A stretch of DNA of 45,238 nucleotides. Origin: Hydrogenophilales bacterium CG_4_10_14_3_um_filter_63_21 (GTDB lineage Bacteria > Pseudomonadota > Gammaproteobacteria > Burkholderiales > Thiobacillaceae). Positions 33,939-42,467 of this stretch are shown here, in pieces. The notes under the pieces were generated by a model. That model was not told where the DNA came from, ran no database searches, and was given only the letters and a program-made list of their open reading frames with translations. Position numbers and translations under genes: made by a program. How positions within the stretch are numbered: position 1 is the stretch's first letter; every line of letters begins with the position of its first letter. The DNA is taken from the NCBI GenBank assembly GCA_002784045.1, contig PFJX01000152.1, positions 1 to 45,238 on the forward strand. The letters are read 5' to 3'.

Positions 33939-35180
33939 GTGAGCGGTGAAGGCGAACGAAAGGGGGAGGAATCGGGGGCAGTCGCACTGGGCGGCGCCAT
34001 GCCCGACCTCCTGTTCCTCGCCCACCGCATTCCCTATCCGGCGGACAAAGGCGACAAGATCCGGGCCTGGCATCTGCTGGAACATCTGTCACGCCGCTAC
34101 CGGGTGCATCTGGGCGCTTTCGTGGATGACCCGGAAGACTGGCGGCACTGCGACAAACTGCGCTCGGTCTGTGCCTCGGCCTATTTCGCCGGGCTGAATC
34201 CGCGCCTGGGCCGGCTGCGCGCGCTCACCGGCCTGTTCACCGGCAACCCCCTGACCCTGCCGTATTACCGCCATCCAGGGTTGCAAGCCTGGGTGGATGC
34301 GCATCTGCGCGGCGGCGTCGAGCGGGTGTTCGTTTACTCCTCGGCGATGGCCCAGTTCGTCATGCGGGCTGACCAGACGCGACGGGTCATGGATTTTGTC
34401 GATATCGACTCTGACAAGTGGCGCCAGTATGCCGCGACCCAGTCCTGGCCCCGGTCCTGGCTGTACCGGCGCGAAGGCGAGCGCCTGCTGGCCTGGGAGC
34501 GCAAGGTGGCGGCGGCATTCCCCGCCAGCCTGTTCGTTTCGGCCACGGAAGCCGCGGATTTTCGCGCCCTGGCGCCGGAATCGGCGGCCCGCATCGGCCA
34601 TTTCCACAACGGCGTCGACGCCGATTACTTCTCGCCTGAGCGCGACTACCCCAACCCCTACCCGGCCGCTGGAGAAGCCATCGTCTTCACCGGTGCCATG
34701 GATTACTGGCCCAATGTGGACGCGGTCATCTGGTTTGCCCAGGCGGTGCTGCCCGACTTGCGCCGGCAACGCCCGAACCTGCTGTTCGCCATCGTCGGCA
34801 GCCGCCCCACGCCGCGGGTGCGGGAACTGGCCGCTTTACCGGGCGTGCTGGTGACCGGCCGGGTGGATGATGTGCGCCCCTGGCTGGCGCATGCGCGTCT
34901 GGTGGTGGCGCCGCTGCGCATCGCCCGGGGCATCCAGAACAAGGTGCTGGAAGGCATGGCGATGGCGCGCACTCTGGTGGCGACACCGCAGGCGCTGGAG
35001 GGCATCGGCGCGCGCGTGGGCGAGGAAGTGCGTTGCGCCGAAACCGCCGCCGATCTGCTGCGAGAAACCCTGGCGGCGCTGGCTGGCCCCGACCTGGGGC
35101 CGGCCGCGCGCGCCAGGGTGTTACATGATTTCGCCTGGGATACCGCCCTGGCCCGAGTGGATCGACTCCTGGAGACATGA
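33939..35180 (+). CDS. XrtA-associated glycosyltransferase (TIGR03087-like)
   Basis: This GT4-type glycosyltransferase (413 residues from the GTG at 33939) shows LLFLAHRIPYPADKGDKIRAWHLL near its start, HFHNGVDADYFSPE in the middle and the C-terminal nucleotide-sugar region LVVAPLRIARGIQNKVLEGMAMARTLVATPQALEGI. The GTG has a good AAGAGGAG site; an ATG at 33999 would match homologous N-termini better but lacks one, so the extra 20 residues may or may not be translated. The stop overlaps the exosortase ATG (ATGA). Confidence 0.88.
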   Translation: MSGEGERKGEESGAVALGGAMPDLLFLAHRIPYPADKGDKIRAWHLLEHLSRRYRVHLGAFVDDPEDWRHCDKLRSVCASAYFAGLNPRLGRLRALTGLFTGNPLTLPYYRHPGLQAWVDAHLRGGVERVFVYSSAMAQFVMRADQTRRVMDFVDIDSDKWRQYAATQSWPRSWLYRREGERLLAWERKVAAAFPASLFVSATEAADFRALAPESAARIGHFHNGVDADYFSPERDYPNPYPAAGEAIVFTGAMDYWPNVDAVIWFAQAVLPDLRRQRPNLLFAIVGSRPTPRVRELAALPGVLVTGRVDDVRPWLAHARLVVAPLRIARGIQNKVLEGMAMARTLVATPQALEGIGARVGEEVRCAETAADLLRETLAALAGPDLGPAARARVLHDFAWDTALARVDRLLET

Positions 35181-36688
35181 TGCTGCCACCCCCTCCCCCG
35201 AAATGGGGCCCGCCCCTGCTGGTCCTGGTGCTCGCCTGGTTGGCGGTCGCCGCTTTGCTGCAACCGACGTTCATGTCCATGGTTGAGATCTGGGATCGGT
35301 CGGAAACCTACGCCCATGGCTTTGTCATCCTTCCCATTGCCCTCTGGCTGGTCTGGCGCGATCGCCAGCGCCTGGCGGCGGTGCCCGTGGCGGGCGATGC
35401 GCGCGCCTTCCTGGTGATCGTGCCACTCGCGCTGGGTTGGCTGGCAGCGCGCCTGGGTGGCGTGCTGGTGATTGAGCAATATGCGTTCGTCGCCCTCTGG
35501 ATCGCCACGGTCTGGCTGGTGCTGGGCCTGAAGATGTTGCGCGCAGCCCTGTTTCCGTTGGGCTTCCTGCTGCTCATGGTGCCCAACGGCGAGGCGCTGA
35601 TTCAGCCGCTGATCGCTTTCACCGCCGACTTCACCGTCGGCGCGGTGCGTCTGGTCGGCATCCCGGTATATCGCGAAGGCCCTTTCTTCACCATGCCCAC
35701 CGGCGAATGGAACGTGGTGGAAGGCTGTTCCGGCCTGCGTTACCTGATCGCTTCCATCACGCTGGGCGTGCTCTATGCCTATCTGACCTATCGCAGCCCG
35801 TGGCGGCGCATCGCTTTCAGCGTCGCGGCGGTGATCGTGCCGGTGTTCGCCAACGGCATGCGCGCCAGCATCATTGTGTTCATCGCCCACTACTCGGATA
35901 TGAAGCTGGCTTTGGGCGTGGACCATTTCATCTACGGCTGGGTATGGTTCGGCATCGTCATGCTGGCGATGTTCTGGGTGGGCCTGATCTGGCGCGAGGA
36001 TCTCGATGACGCCGCCCCACCCCCCGCCACCCACTCGATACGCGCGGCGCCGCTGCATACCGTCGCCCTGGCGCTCCTGCTGGCGGTGTTCCCGCTTTAC
36101 GAGGGGCACCTCTCCAGCCGCCCTGTACCGCGCCCCGCCCTGGCCTTGCCCGCGCCCAGCACAGGCTGGCTAATCAGCCAGGCGCCCTTCTCGGACTGGT
36201 TGCCGCAATGGCATGGCATGGACATCCAGCGCGTCCAGAACTACCAGCGTGGTGGGCAACGGGTCATGCTGTTCCTGGCCTGGTACGGTACTCAGCGCGA
36301 CAACGCCGAGCTCATCAACAGCCGCAACATCATGATCCGGGAGAAGCATCCGGAATGGCGCCAGGTCGGGCGCGATACCCTGTCCCGAAACATCGCCGGC
36401 CAGGCGCTGCCGCTCTATGAAGCCCAATTGCTTGCCAATGATGAGCATCAGCGCATCCTGGCCTGGCAGTGGCACCGCATCCAGGGCCGGGATGGCATCA
36501 GCCCGTATCGCGCCAAGATTGAGCTGGCGCTGGCCAAGCTCCTTGGCCGACAGGATGTCGGCGCCGCGATCATCGTCGCCACCCCCTATCACGACAAGAA
36601 CGACGTGGAGCAAGCCAATGCCTTGCTCGCCGAGTTCCTGGCCGCCCACAAACCGGCGCTCGACGCCGTGCTCGACCGGGCAAAATGA
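35177..36688 (+). CDS. xrtA: Exosortase A with fused EpsI-like domain
   Basis: This 503-residue inner-membrane protein is the transpeptidase that defines the locus. It cuts PEP-CTERM tails of exported proteins and probably attaches them to a surface polymer. About seven hydrophobic segments fill residues 15-275. The catalytic residues are C184 (VVEGCSGLRYL), R229 (NGMRASI) and H250 (DHFIYGWVWFG). From about residue 330 a periplasmic EpsI-like domain follows (DWLPQWHGMDIQRVQNYQRGG...FLAWYGTQ...), as in other XrtA proteins. Starts at 35177 or the adjacent ATG at 35180. The gene overlaps both neighbours by four bases. Confidence 0.95.
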   Translation: MMLPPPPPKWGPPLLVLVLAWLAVAALLQPTFMSMVEIWDRSETYAHGFVILPIALWLVWRDRQRLAAVPVAGDARAFLVIVPLALGWLAARLGGVLVIEQYAFVALWIATVWLVLGLKMLRAALFPLGFLLLMVPNGEALIQPLIAFTADFTVGAVRLVGIPVYREGPFFTMPTGEWNVVEGCSGLRYLIASITLGVLYAYLTYRSPWRRIAFSVAAVIVPVFANGMRASIIVFIAHYSDMKLALGVDHFIYGWVWFGIVMLAMFWVGLIWREDLDDAAPPPATHSIRAAPLHTVALALLLAVFPLYEGHLSSRPVPRPALALPAPSTGWLISQAPFSDWLPQWHGMDIQRVQNYQRGGQRVMLFLAWYGTQRDNAELINSRNIMIREKHPEWRQVGRDTLSRNIAGQALPLYEAQLLANDEHQRILAWQWHRIQGRDGISPYRAKIELALAKLLGRQDVGAAIIVATPYHDKNDVEQANALLAEFLAAHKPALDAVLDRAK

Positions 36689-37827
36689 GCGCTACCCCTC
36701 TGCTCGCCCATGTGGTCTACCACTTCGGCACCGGCGGCCTGGAGAACGGCCTGGTCAACCTGATCAACCGCTTGCCGCGCGAACGTTTTCGCCATGTGGT
36801 CATCAGCCTGACCGACCATACCGAGTTCCGTGACCGGATCGAGCGCCACGATGTGGCATTTATCGACCTGCACAAGCCGCCCGGCCATTCGCTCGGCTGG
36901 CACCGGCAGCTCTACCGCTTGCTGCGCGAACTCAAGCCCGACCTGATCCACACCCGCAATCTCAACGCCCTGGAAGCGCAGTTCGTGGCGGCCCTGGCGG
37001 GGGTTCCGGCGCGCCTGCATGGCGAACACGGACGCGATGTGTTCGACCTGCAAGGCAAAAACTGGAAATACAACCTGCTACGCCGCGCCGCCCGCCCCCT
37101 GGTGCGCCACTACACCTGCGTCAGCCGCGATCTGGCCGGCTGGTTGCGCGACACGGTCGGGGTGGCGCCCGCCCGCCTCACACAAATCTACAACGGCGTC
37201 GACAGCGACAAGTTCCACCCGCGTGGCGCCGCCTACCCCAGCCTCGGCCCTGACGGGTTCTTCCAGGGCGCCGCCTGTGTCATCGGCAGCCTCGGCCGCA
37301 TGGTCGCGGTGAAGGACTACCCGACCCTGGCGCGCGCCTTCATCCGCGCCTGCCGCCAGGCGGACCACCCCGCCGGCCTGCGCCTGCTGATCGTCGGCGA
37401 CGGGCCTGCGCGGGGTGAGTGCCTGGCTTTGCTGGATCAGGCGGGCCTCTCCGGACAGGCCTGGCTGCCGGGCAATCGCGACGACACCGCCGAACTCCTG
37501 CGCGCGCTGGACGTATTCGTGCTGCCCTCGCTCGGTGAAGGCATTTCCAATACCATCCTGGAAGCCATGTCCACCGGCCTGCCGGTGATCGCCACGGCGG
37601 TGGGCGGCAACCCGGAACTGGTGGCGAGGGGGGACACCGGCACGTTGTTCACCCCGGGCGACGATGTGGCATTGGCGCGCACGCTGCTAGACTACGCCGC
37701 TGATCTGGAACGCCGCGCCCGCGAGGGCGCAGCGGCACGCCTTCGTATCGAGCGCGACTTTTCCCTGGCGCGCATGGCGGCGGCGTATCAGGCCGTGTAC
37801 GAAGCGGCGCTCGCAACTCCTAACTAG
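36685..37827 (+). CDS. XrtA-associated GT4 glycosyltransferase (TIGR03088-like)
   Basis: This 380-residue glycosyltransferase has an N-terminal acceptor domain (HVVYHFGTGGLENGLVNLINRLP) and the C-terminal donor domain of the GT-B fold, with QIYNGVDSDKFHP, SLGRMVAVKDYP and the E-x7-E motif region LGEGISNTILEAMSTGLPVIATAVGGNPELV. It is specific to XrtA loci by sequence pattern. It overlaps xrtA by four bases and lies 9 bp before the amidotransferase gene. Confidence 0.92.
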   Translation: MSATPLLAHVVYHFGTGGLENGLVNLINRLPRERFRHVVISLTDHTEFRDRIERHDVAFIDLHKPPGHSLGWHRQLYRLLRELKPDLIHTRNLNALEAQFVAALAGVPARLHGEHGRDVFDLQGKNWKYNLLRRAARPLVRHYTCVSRDLAGWLRDTVGVAPARLTQIYNGVDSDKFHPRGAAYPSLGPDGFFQGAACVIGSLGRMVAVKDYPTLARAFIRACRQADHPAGLRLLIVGDGPARGECLALLDQAGLSGQAWLPGNRDDTAELLRALDVFVLPSLGEGISNTILEAMSTGLPVIATAVGGNPELVARGDTGTLFTPGDDVALARTLLDYAADLERRAREGAAARLRIERDFSLARMAAAYQAVYEAALATPN

Positions 37828-37836
37828 CAACCGATC

Positions 37837-39738
37837 ATGTGCGGCATAACCGGCGTATTCGACCTGCGTGAACAGCGCACCATCAACCGTGAGGCGCTCG
37901 CCCACATCAACGACATGCAATCGCATCGCGGCCCCGACGAAGCCGGATTGCATCTGGAACCGGGCTTGGGGTTAGGCCACCGGCGGCTGTCCATCATCGA
38001 CATCGCCAGCGGCCAGCAACCCTTGTTCAACGAAGACGGCAGCGTGGCGGTGGTGTTCAACGGCGAGATCTACAACTTTGTCGACCTGATCCCCGAACTC
38101 ACCGCCCTCGGCCACACCTTCAAGACCCGCTCCGACACCGAAACCATCGTCCACGCCTGGGAACAGTGGGGCGAAGATTGCGTGCATCATTTTCGCGGCA
38201 TGTTCGCCTTCGCCCTGTGGGACCGGAGCCGGCAAACCCTGTTCCTGGCGCGCGACCGCCTCGGGGTGAAGCCGCTGCATTACGCGGTAACCGACGACGG
38301 CTTCCTGATCTTCGGCTCGGAACTCAAGACGATCACCGCCTGGCCCGGTTTCCGCCGCCAGATCGACGACCACGCGGTGGAAGACTATTTCGCCTACGGC
38401 TACGTGCCGGAACCGCGCACCATCTACCGCACCGCGCTGAAAATGCCGCCCGGCCACCGCTTGGCGGTCAGGCGCGGCGAGCCGGTCGGGCAGCCGCAGG
38501 AATACTGGGACGTGCCGTTCCGGCCGCACCTCGCCCTGTCCCTGCGGGATGCCGAAGACGAGCTCATCGAGCGCCTGCGCGAAGCGGTGAAAATCCGCAT
38601 GATCGCGGAAGTGCCGCTGGGCGCCTTTCTCTCCGGCGGCGTCGATTCTTCCGCCGTGGTGGCAATGATGGCGGGGCTCCAACGCGGGGAACAAGCGGTA
38701 AAGACCTGCTCCATCGCCTTCTCCGATCCGAAATACAACGAGGCGGACTACGCCCGCCAAGTGGCCCGGCGCTATCACACCGACCATCATGAGGACACGG
38801 TCGAGGCTGATGATTTCAGCCTGGTCGACGAGCTCGCCCGCCTCTACGACGAGCCCTACGCTGACTCCTCAGCCATGCCGACGTATCGGGTCTGCCAACT
38901 AGCGCGCAAGACGGTCACCGTGGCGCTGTCCGGCGACGGTGGCGACGAAAACTTCGCTGGCTACCGGCGCTATCGCTGGCATTCCTACGAAGAACGCATG
39001 CGCCGGATGTTGCCCTACAGCATCAGGAAGCCCCTGTTCGGCTTCCTCGGCGGCGCCTACCCCAAGGCCGACTGGGCGCCGAAGGTGCTGCGCGCGAAAA
39101 CCACCTTCGAGGCGATGGCGCGCGACACCGTGGAAGGTTATTTCCACGGCGTTTCGGTGATGGGTGATGGCCTCAGGGCGCGCGTGTTCAGCCCCGAGTT
39201 CAAGCGCCGCCTCAACGGCTATTCGGCGGTGGAAGTGCTGCGTCGCCACCATGCGAAGAATCCCGCGCAAGACATGGTCTCGCAGGTGCAATACCTGGAC
39301 ATGAAAACCTATCTGGTCGGCGACATCCTCACCAAGGTCGACCGCGCCAGCATGGCCCACGCCCTGGAAGTGCGCGTGCCGTTCCTCGACCACCAGCTGA
39401 TGGAATGGGTGTCCGGCCTGCCGGTCGATTTCAAGCTGCGTGGCACGGAGGGGAAATTCATGCTGAAGCAAGCGCTGGAGCCCTATCTGCCGCACGACAT
39501 CCTGTACCGCCGCAAGATGGGCTTCTCCATCCCCCTCGCGGAATGGTTCCGTGGCCCGCTCAAAGAGAAGTTGAACAGCGCCCTGAAATCGCAACGCATG
39601 GCCGACACTGGCTTGTTCGACCTGGCCTTCCTGGCGCGCATGGCGGACGAACACGCGCGTGGCGTACGCGACTACAGTTCGCCATTGTGGTCGCTGCTGA
39701 TGTTTGAGGCTTTTCTGAGAAACAACGAGAAAAAGTGA
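37837..39738 (+). CDS. XrtA-associated amidotransferase, asparagine synthase type
   Basis: This 633-residue enzyme has a class II glutaminase domain with nucleophile C2 (MCGITGVFD) and an ATP-pyrophosphatase synthase domain with the P-loop SGGVDSS (S266-S272) and a later SGDGGDENFAGY segment. It matches the XrtA-linked TIGR03108-like group. By family chemistry it would amidate a carboxylate, possibly a uronic acid of the polymer such as GalNAcA, using glutamine and ATP. This link is inference. Confidence 0.93.
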   Translation: MCGITGVFDLREQRTINREALAHINDMQSHRGPDEAGLHLEPGLGLGHRRLSIIDIASGQQPLFNEDGSVAVVFNGEIYNFVDLIPELTALGHTFKTRSDTETIVHAWEQWGEDCVHHFRGMFAFALWDRSRQTLFLARDRLGVKPLHYAVTDDGFLIFGSELKTITAWPGFRRQIDDHAVEDYFAYGYVPEPRTIYRTALKMPPGHRLAVRRGEPVGQPQEYWDVPFRPHLALSLRDAEDELIERLREAVKIRMIAEVPLGAFLSGGVDSSAVVAMMAGLQRGEQAVKTCSIAFSDPKYNEADYARQVARRYHTDHHEDTVEADDFSLVDELARLYDEPYADSSAMPTYRVCQLARKTVTVALSGDGGDENFAGYRRYRWHSYEERMRRMLPYSIRKPLFGFLGGAYPKADWAPKVLRAKTTFEAMARDTVEGYFHGVSVMGDGLRARVFSPEFKRRLNGYSAVEVLRRHHAKNPAQDMVSQVQYLDMKTYLVGDILTKVDRASMAHALEVRVPFLDHQLMEWVSGLPVDFKLRGTEGKFMLKQALEPYLPHDILYRRKMGFSIPLAEWFRGPLKEKLNSALKSQRMADTGLFDLAFLARMADEHARGVRDYSSPLWSLLMFEAFLRNNEKK

Positions 39739-39783
39739 CTGTTCAGCCCGTCGTAATCGCACTGAAAAAACAGGCATCTCCTT

Positions 39784-39840
39784 TAGCACCGGCGCCCTCG
39801 CCGGCGTCTTTTAACCCCGCCGGCGAGGGCGCCGGCGCTA
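39784..39840. repeat. Long GC-rich hairpin, TAGCRCCGGCGCC family
   Basis: Arms of 23 nt (39784-39806 and 39818-39840) pair at 22 of 23 positions around an 11-nt loop. Its ends (TAGCACC and GGCGCTA) relate it to the TGTAGCGCC family. It fills most of the 112-bp gap between locus genes and could attenuate readthrough or stabilise upstream mRNA. Confidence 0.75.
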
Positions 39841-39850
39841 CCAAGCCAGC

Positions 39851-41068
39851 ATGACGCTCCGTATCCTCCACGTCTTCGACCACTCCCTGCCACTGCACTC
39901 CGGCTACACCTTCCGCAGCGCCAACATCCTGCGCGGGCAGCGTCGGCTGGGCTGGGAAACCTTTCATCTGACCAGTCCCAAGCAGGGCCAGACCGAGCAA
40001 TTGGAAGAGCAGGTCGAGGATCTGCGCTTTTTCCGCACGCCGTTGCCGACCGGGCGCTTAAGCCGGCTGCCGCTGTTCAACCAATGGGCTTTCATGCGCG
40101 CCACCGAGCGCCGCCTGTTGGAATTGGCGCGGCGGCTCAAGCCGGACCTGCTGCATGCGCACTCTCCCGTGCTCAACGCCTATCCCGCCCTGCATGTCGG
40201 CCGCCAGCTCGGCATTCCGGTGGTCTACGAGATTCGCGCCTTCTGGGAAGACGCCGCGGTGGACCACGGCACCCAGCCGGAATGGGGGCTGCGCTACCGC
40301 CTCACGCGCGCCATGGAAACCCGCGCCGTGCGCCAGGCGAGCCAGGTTGTCACCATTTGCGGCGGCCTGCGCGGCGATCTGGTCGCGCGCGGCATTCCGC
40401 TGGACAAGATCGGCGTCGTCCCCAACGCCGTCGATATCGAACATTTCAGCCGCGGCGGCATGCCCGATCTGGCCCTGAGAGCCAGGTTGGGGCTGGACGA
40501 CAACCGGGTAATTGGCTTTCTCGGCTCGTACTATGCCTACGAAGGCCTGGACCTGCTGATCGAGGCGTTGCCGCTGATCCTGGAGCGCGCGCCCGACGTG
40601 AAATTGCTGCTGGTCGGCGGCGGCCCCCAGGAGGCCAATCTCAAGGCCCAGGCCACCGCGCTGAATCTCGCCGACAAAGTGGTGTTCGTCGGCCGCGTGC
40701 CGCATAGCGAAGTGAACCGCTACTACGATCTGGTCGACCTGCTGGCCTATCCGCGCCATGCCATGCGCCTGACCGATCTGGTGACACCCTTGAAGCCGCT
40801 GGAAGCGATGGCGCAAGGACGCCTGCTGATCGCATCGGACGTGGGCGGGCACCAGGAACTGATCGAGGATGGCCATACCGGGATGCTGTTCCGCGCCGGC
40901 GATGTCGCCGACCTCGCCGACAAAGCGCTGGCCGCCCTCAATCTGCCGGATGGCGGCGCCACCCTGCGCACCCATGGCCGCCAATTCGTGGAAAGCGAAC
41001 GCAACTGGGCCAAGAGCATCGCCAATTACCAGGACATTTACGCGCGCGCCCTCGGGAGCGCGCTGTGA
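39851..41068 (+). CDS. XrtA-associated glycosyltransferase (TIGR04063-like)
   Basis: This 405-residue GT4 enzyme begins MTLRILHVFDHSLPLHSGYTFRS, which is the signature of the TIGR04063-type family found only with exosortase A. The donor domain follows (VVPNAVDIEHFSRGG, GFLGSYYAYEGLDLLIEALP, PLKPLEAMAQGRLLIASDVGGHQELI). It has no membrane segment. It stands between two hairpin-containing gaps, so it may be expressed at a different level from its neighbours. Confidence 0.93.
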   Translation: MTLRILHVFDHSLPLHSGYTFRSANILRGQRRLGWETFHLTSPKQGQTEQLEEQVEDLRFFRTPLPTGRLSRLPLFNQWAFMRATERRLLELARRLKPDLLHAHSPVLNAYPALHVGRQLGIPVVYEIRAFWEDAAVDHGTQPEWGLRYRLTRAMETRAVRQASQVVTICGGLRGDLVARGIPLDKIGVVPNAVDIEHFSRGGMPDLALRARLGLDDNRVIGFLGSYYAYEGLDLLIEALPLILERAPDVKLLLVGGGPQEANLKAQATALNLADKVVFVGRVPHSEVNRYYDLVDLLAYPRHAMRLTDLVTPLKPLEAMAQGRLLIASDVGGHQELIEDGHTGMLFRAGDVADLADKALAALNLPDGGATLRTHGRQFVESERNWAKSIANYQDIYARALGSAL

Positions 41069-41069
41069 G

Positions 41070-41195
41070 CGTTCCGCACGGCCGCTCGAAGGAACGCGAT
41101 CTCCCCCTCGGGGGGGTGGAGCAGGGGTTTCGTGGAGCACTGCTCCACGCATGCGGAACGGGCCGGCTGTGCAAAGCCGGCCCCCGTCCGCGTAG
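41070..41195. repeat. Nested hairpins in the gap before the next glycosyltransferase
   Basis: An outer pair CGTTCCGCA (41070-41078) / TGCGGAACG (41152-41160) encloses a perfect CGTGGAGCA-C-TGCTCCACG hairpin (41131-41149). Beyond it lies GGGCCGGCT/AGCCGGCCC (41160-41168 and 41175-41183). No open frame of note is present in this 142-bp gap. Confidence 0.65.
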
Positions 41196-41210
41196 CGCAA
41201 GGGGGCTCTT

Positions 41211-42467
41211 ATGAGCCTGGCGGGCGCGACGGCACTGGACGGCCCGCGCCTGATCGTCTTCTCCAGCCTGTTCCCCAACTCAGTCCAGCCACACGCCGGG
41301 CTGTTCATCCGCGAGCGCATGTTCCGCGTCGGCCGCCATCTGCCACTCACGGTGGTTTCGCCGCGCCCCTGGTTCCCCGGCCAGTCGCTGATCCGCCGCC
41401 TCCGCCCCGGCTACCGGCCGCAACCCGCGCGCCTGGAAAAACAGGACGGCATCGAGGTCCGCTTCCCCCATTTTCTCGCCCTGCCCGGCCTGTTGCGGCA
41501 GCTCGACGGCGCCATGATGGCGCTCGCCTGCCTGCCCACCGTCTGGCGCCTGAAGCGCCAGGGCTACAACCTGATCGACGCCCATTTCGCCTACCCGGAT
41601 GGTTATGCCGCCACCCTGCTCGGACGCTGGCTGAGCCTGCCGACCAGCATCACCCTGCGTGGCACTGAAGTGCCGCATAGCCGCAACCCGGCCCTGCGCG
41701 CCAGGGTCGCCCGCGCGCTGGCGCGTGCGACACGGGTATTCTCCGTTTCCGATTCGCTGCGGCAACTGGCCATCAGCTTGGGGCTGCCGGCGGAGAAGGG
41801 CCGGGTGATCGGCAACGGCATCGACCTGGAACGTTTTCACCCCGTGCCACGCGCCGCGGCGCGCGGCCGTTTCGGCCTGGCGGACGAGGCCCGCGTGCTG
41901 ATTTCGGTGGGCGCCCTGGTCGAGCGCAAAGGCTTTCACCGGGTGATCGAATGCCTGCCCGAACTGCTCAAGGACGAGCCGAATCTGCACTACCTGATCG
42001 TTGGCGGCGCCAACCCCGAAGGCGACCTGCTCCCCGAATTGCGCGCCCAGGTGGCCGCCGCTGGCCTGGAAGCGCGGGTGCATTTCCTCGGCGCGCTGCC
42101 GCCGGAGGAACTGAAGTGGCCGCTGTCGGCGGCGGATGTGTTCGTGCTGGCGACGCGCAACGAAGGCTGGGCCAATGTCTTTCTCGAAGCGATGGCCTGC
42201 GGCCTGCCGGTGGTGGCGACCGCTGTCGGCGGCAACCGCGAAGTGGTGTGCCGGCCGGAACTCGGCACGATCGTTCCCTTCGGTAACAAGGCGGCGCTGA
42301 CCGAGGCGCTGCGCGACGCCCTGAAACGCGAATGGCCACGCCAGGCCATCCTCGCTTATGCGGCCGAAAACGCCTGGGACACACGGGTAAACATCCTGCT
42401 GGCGGAGTTCGCCGCGATGCATGCGGAGACGCCGGCACTCGACCTGAACAAGGAGGCCTGCTCATGA
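41211..42467 (+). CDS. GT4-family glycosyltransferase
   Basis: This 418-residue GT-B enzyme has PNSVQPHAGLFIRERM near the N-terminus, AHFAYPDGYAA, VIGNGIDLERFHPV, and the donor-site segment RNEGWANVFLEAMACGLPVVATAVGGNREVV. It is a general GT4 member rather than one of the XrtA-restricted families I know. The ATG at 41211 follows a GGGGG-rich leader without a clean ribosome-binding site. Its stop overlaps the next gene by four bases (ATGA). Sugar and linkage are unknown. Confidence 0.9.
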   Translation: MSLAGATALDGPRLIVFSSLFPNSVQPHAGLFIRERMFRVGRHLPLTVVSPRPWFPGQSLIRRLRPGYRPQPARLEKQDGIEVRFPHFLALPGLLRQLDGAMMALACLPTVWRLKRQGYNLIDAHFAYPDGYAATLLGRWLSLPTSITLRGTEVPHSRNPALRARVARALARATRVFSVSDSLRQLAISLGLPAEKGRVIGNGIDLERFHPVPRAAARGRFGLADEARVLISVGALVERKGFHRVIECLPELLKDEPNLHYLIVGGANPEGDLLPELRAQVAAAGLEARVHFLGALPPEELKWPLSAADVFVLATRNEGWANVFLEAMACGLPVVATAVGGNREVVCRPELGTIVPFGNKAALTEALRDALKREWPRQAILAYAAENAWDTRVNILLAEFAAMHAETPALDLNKEACS

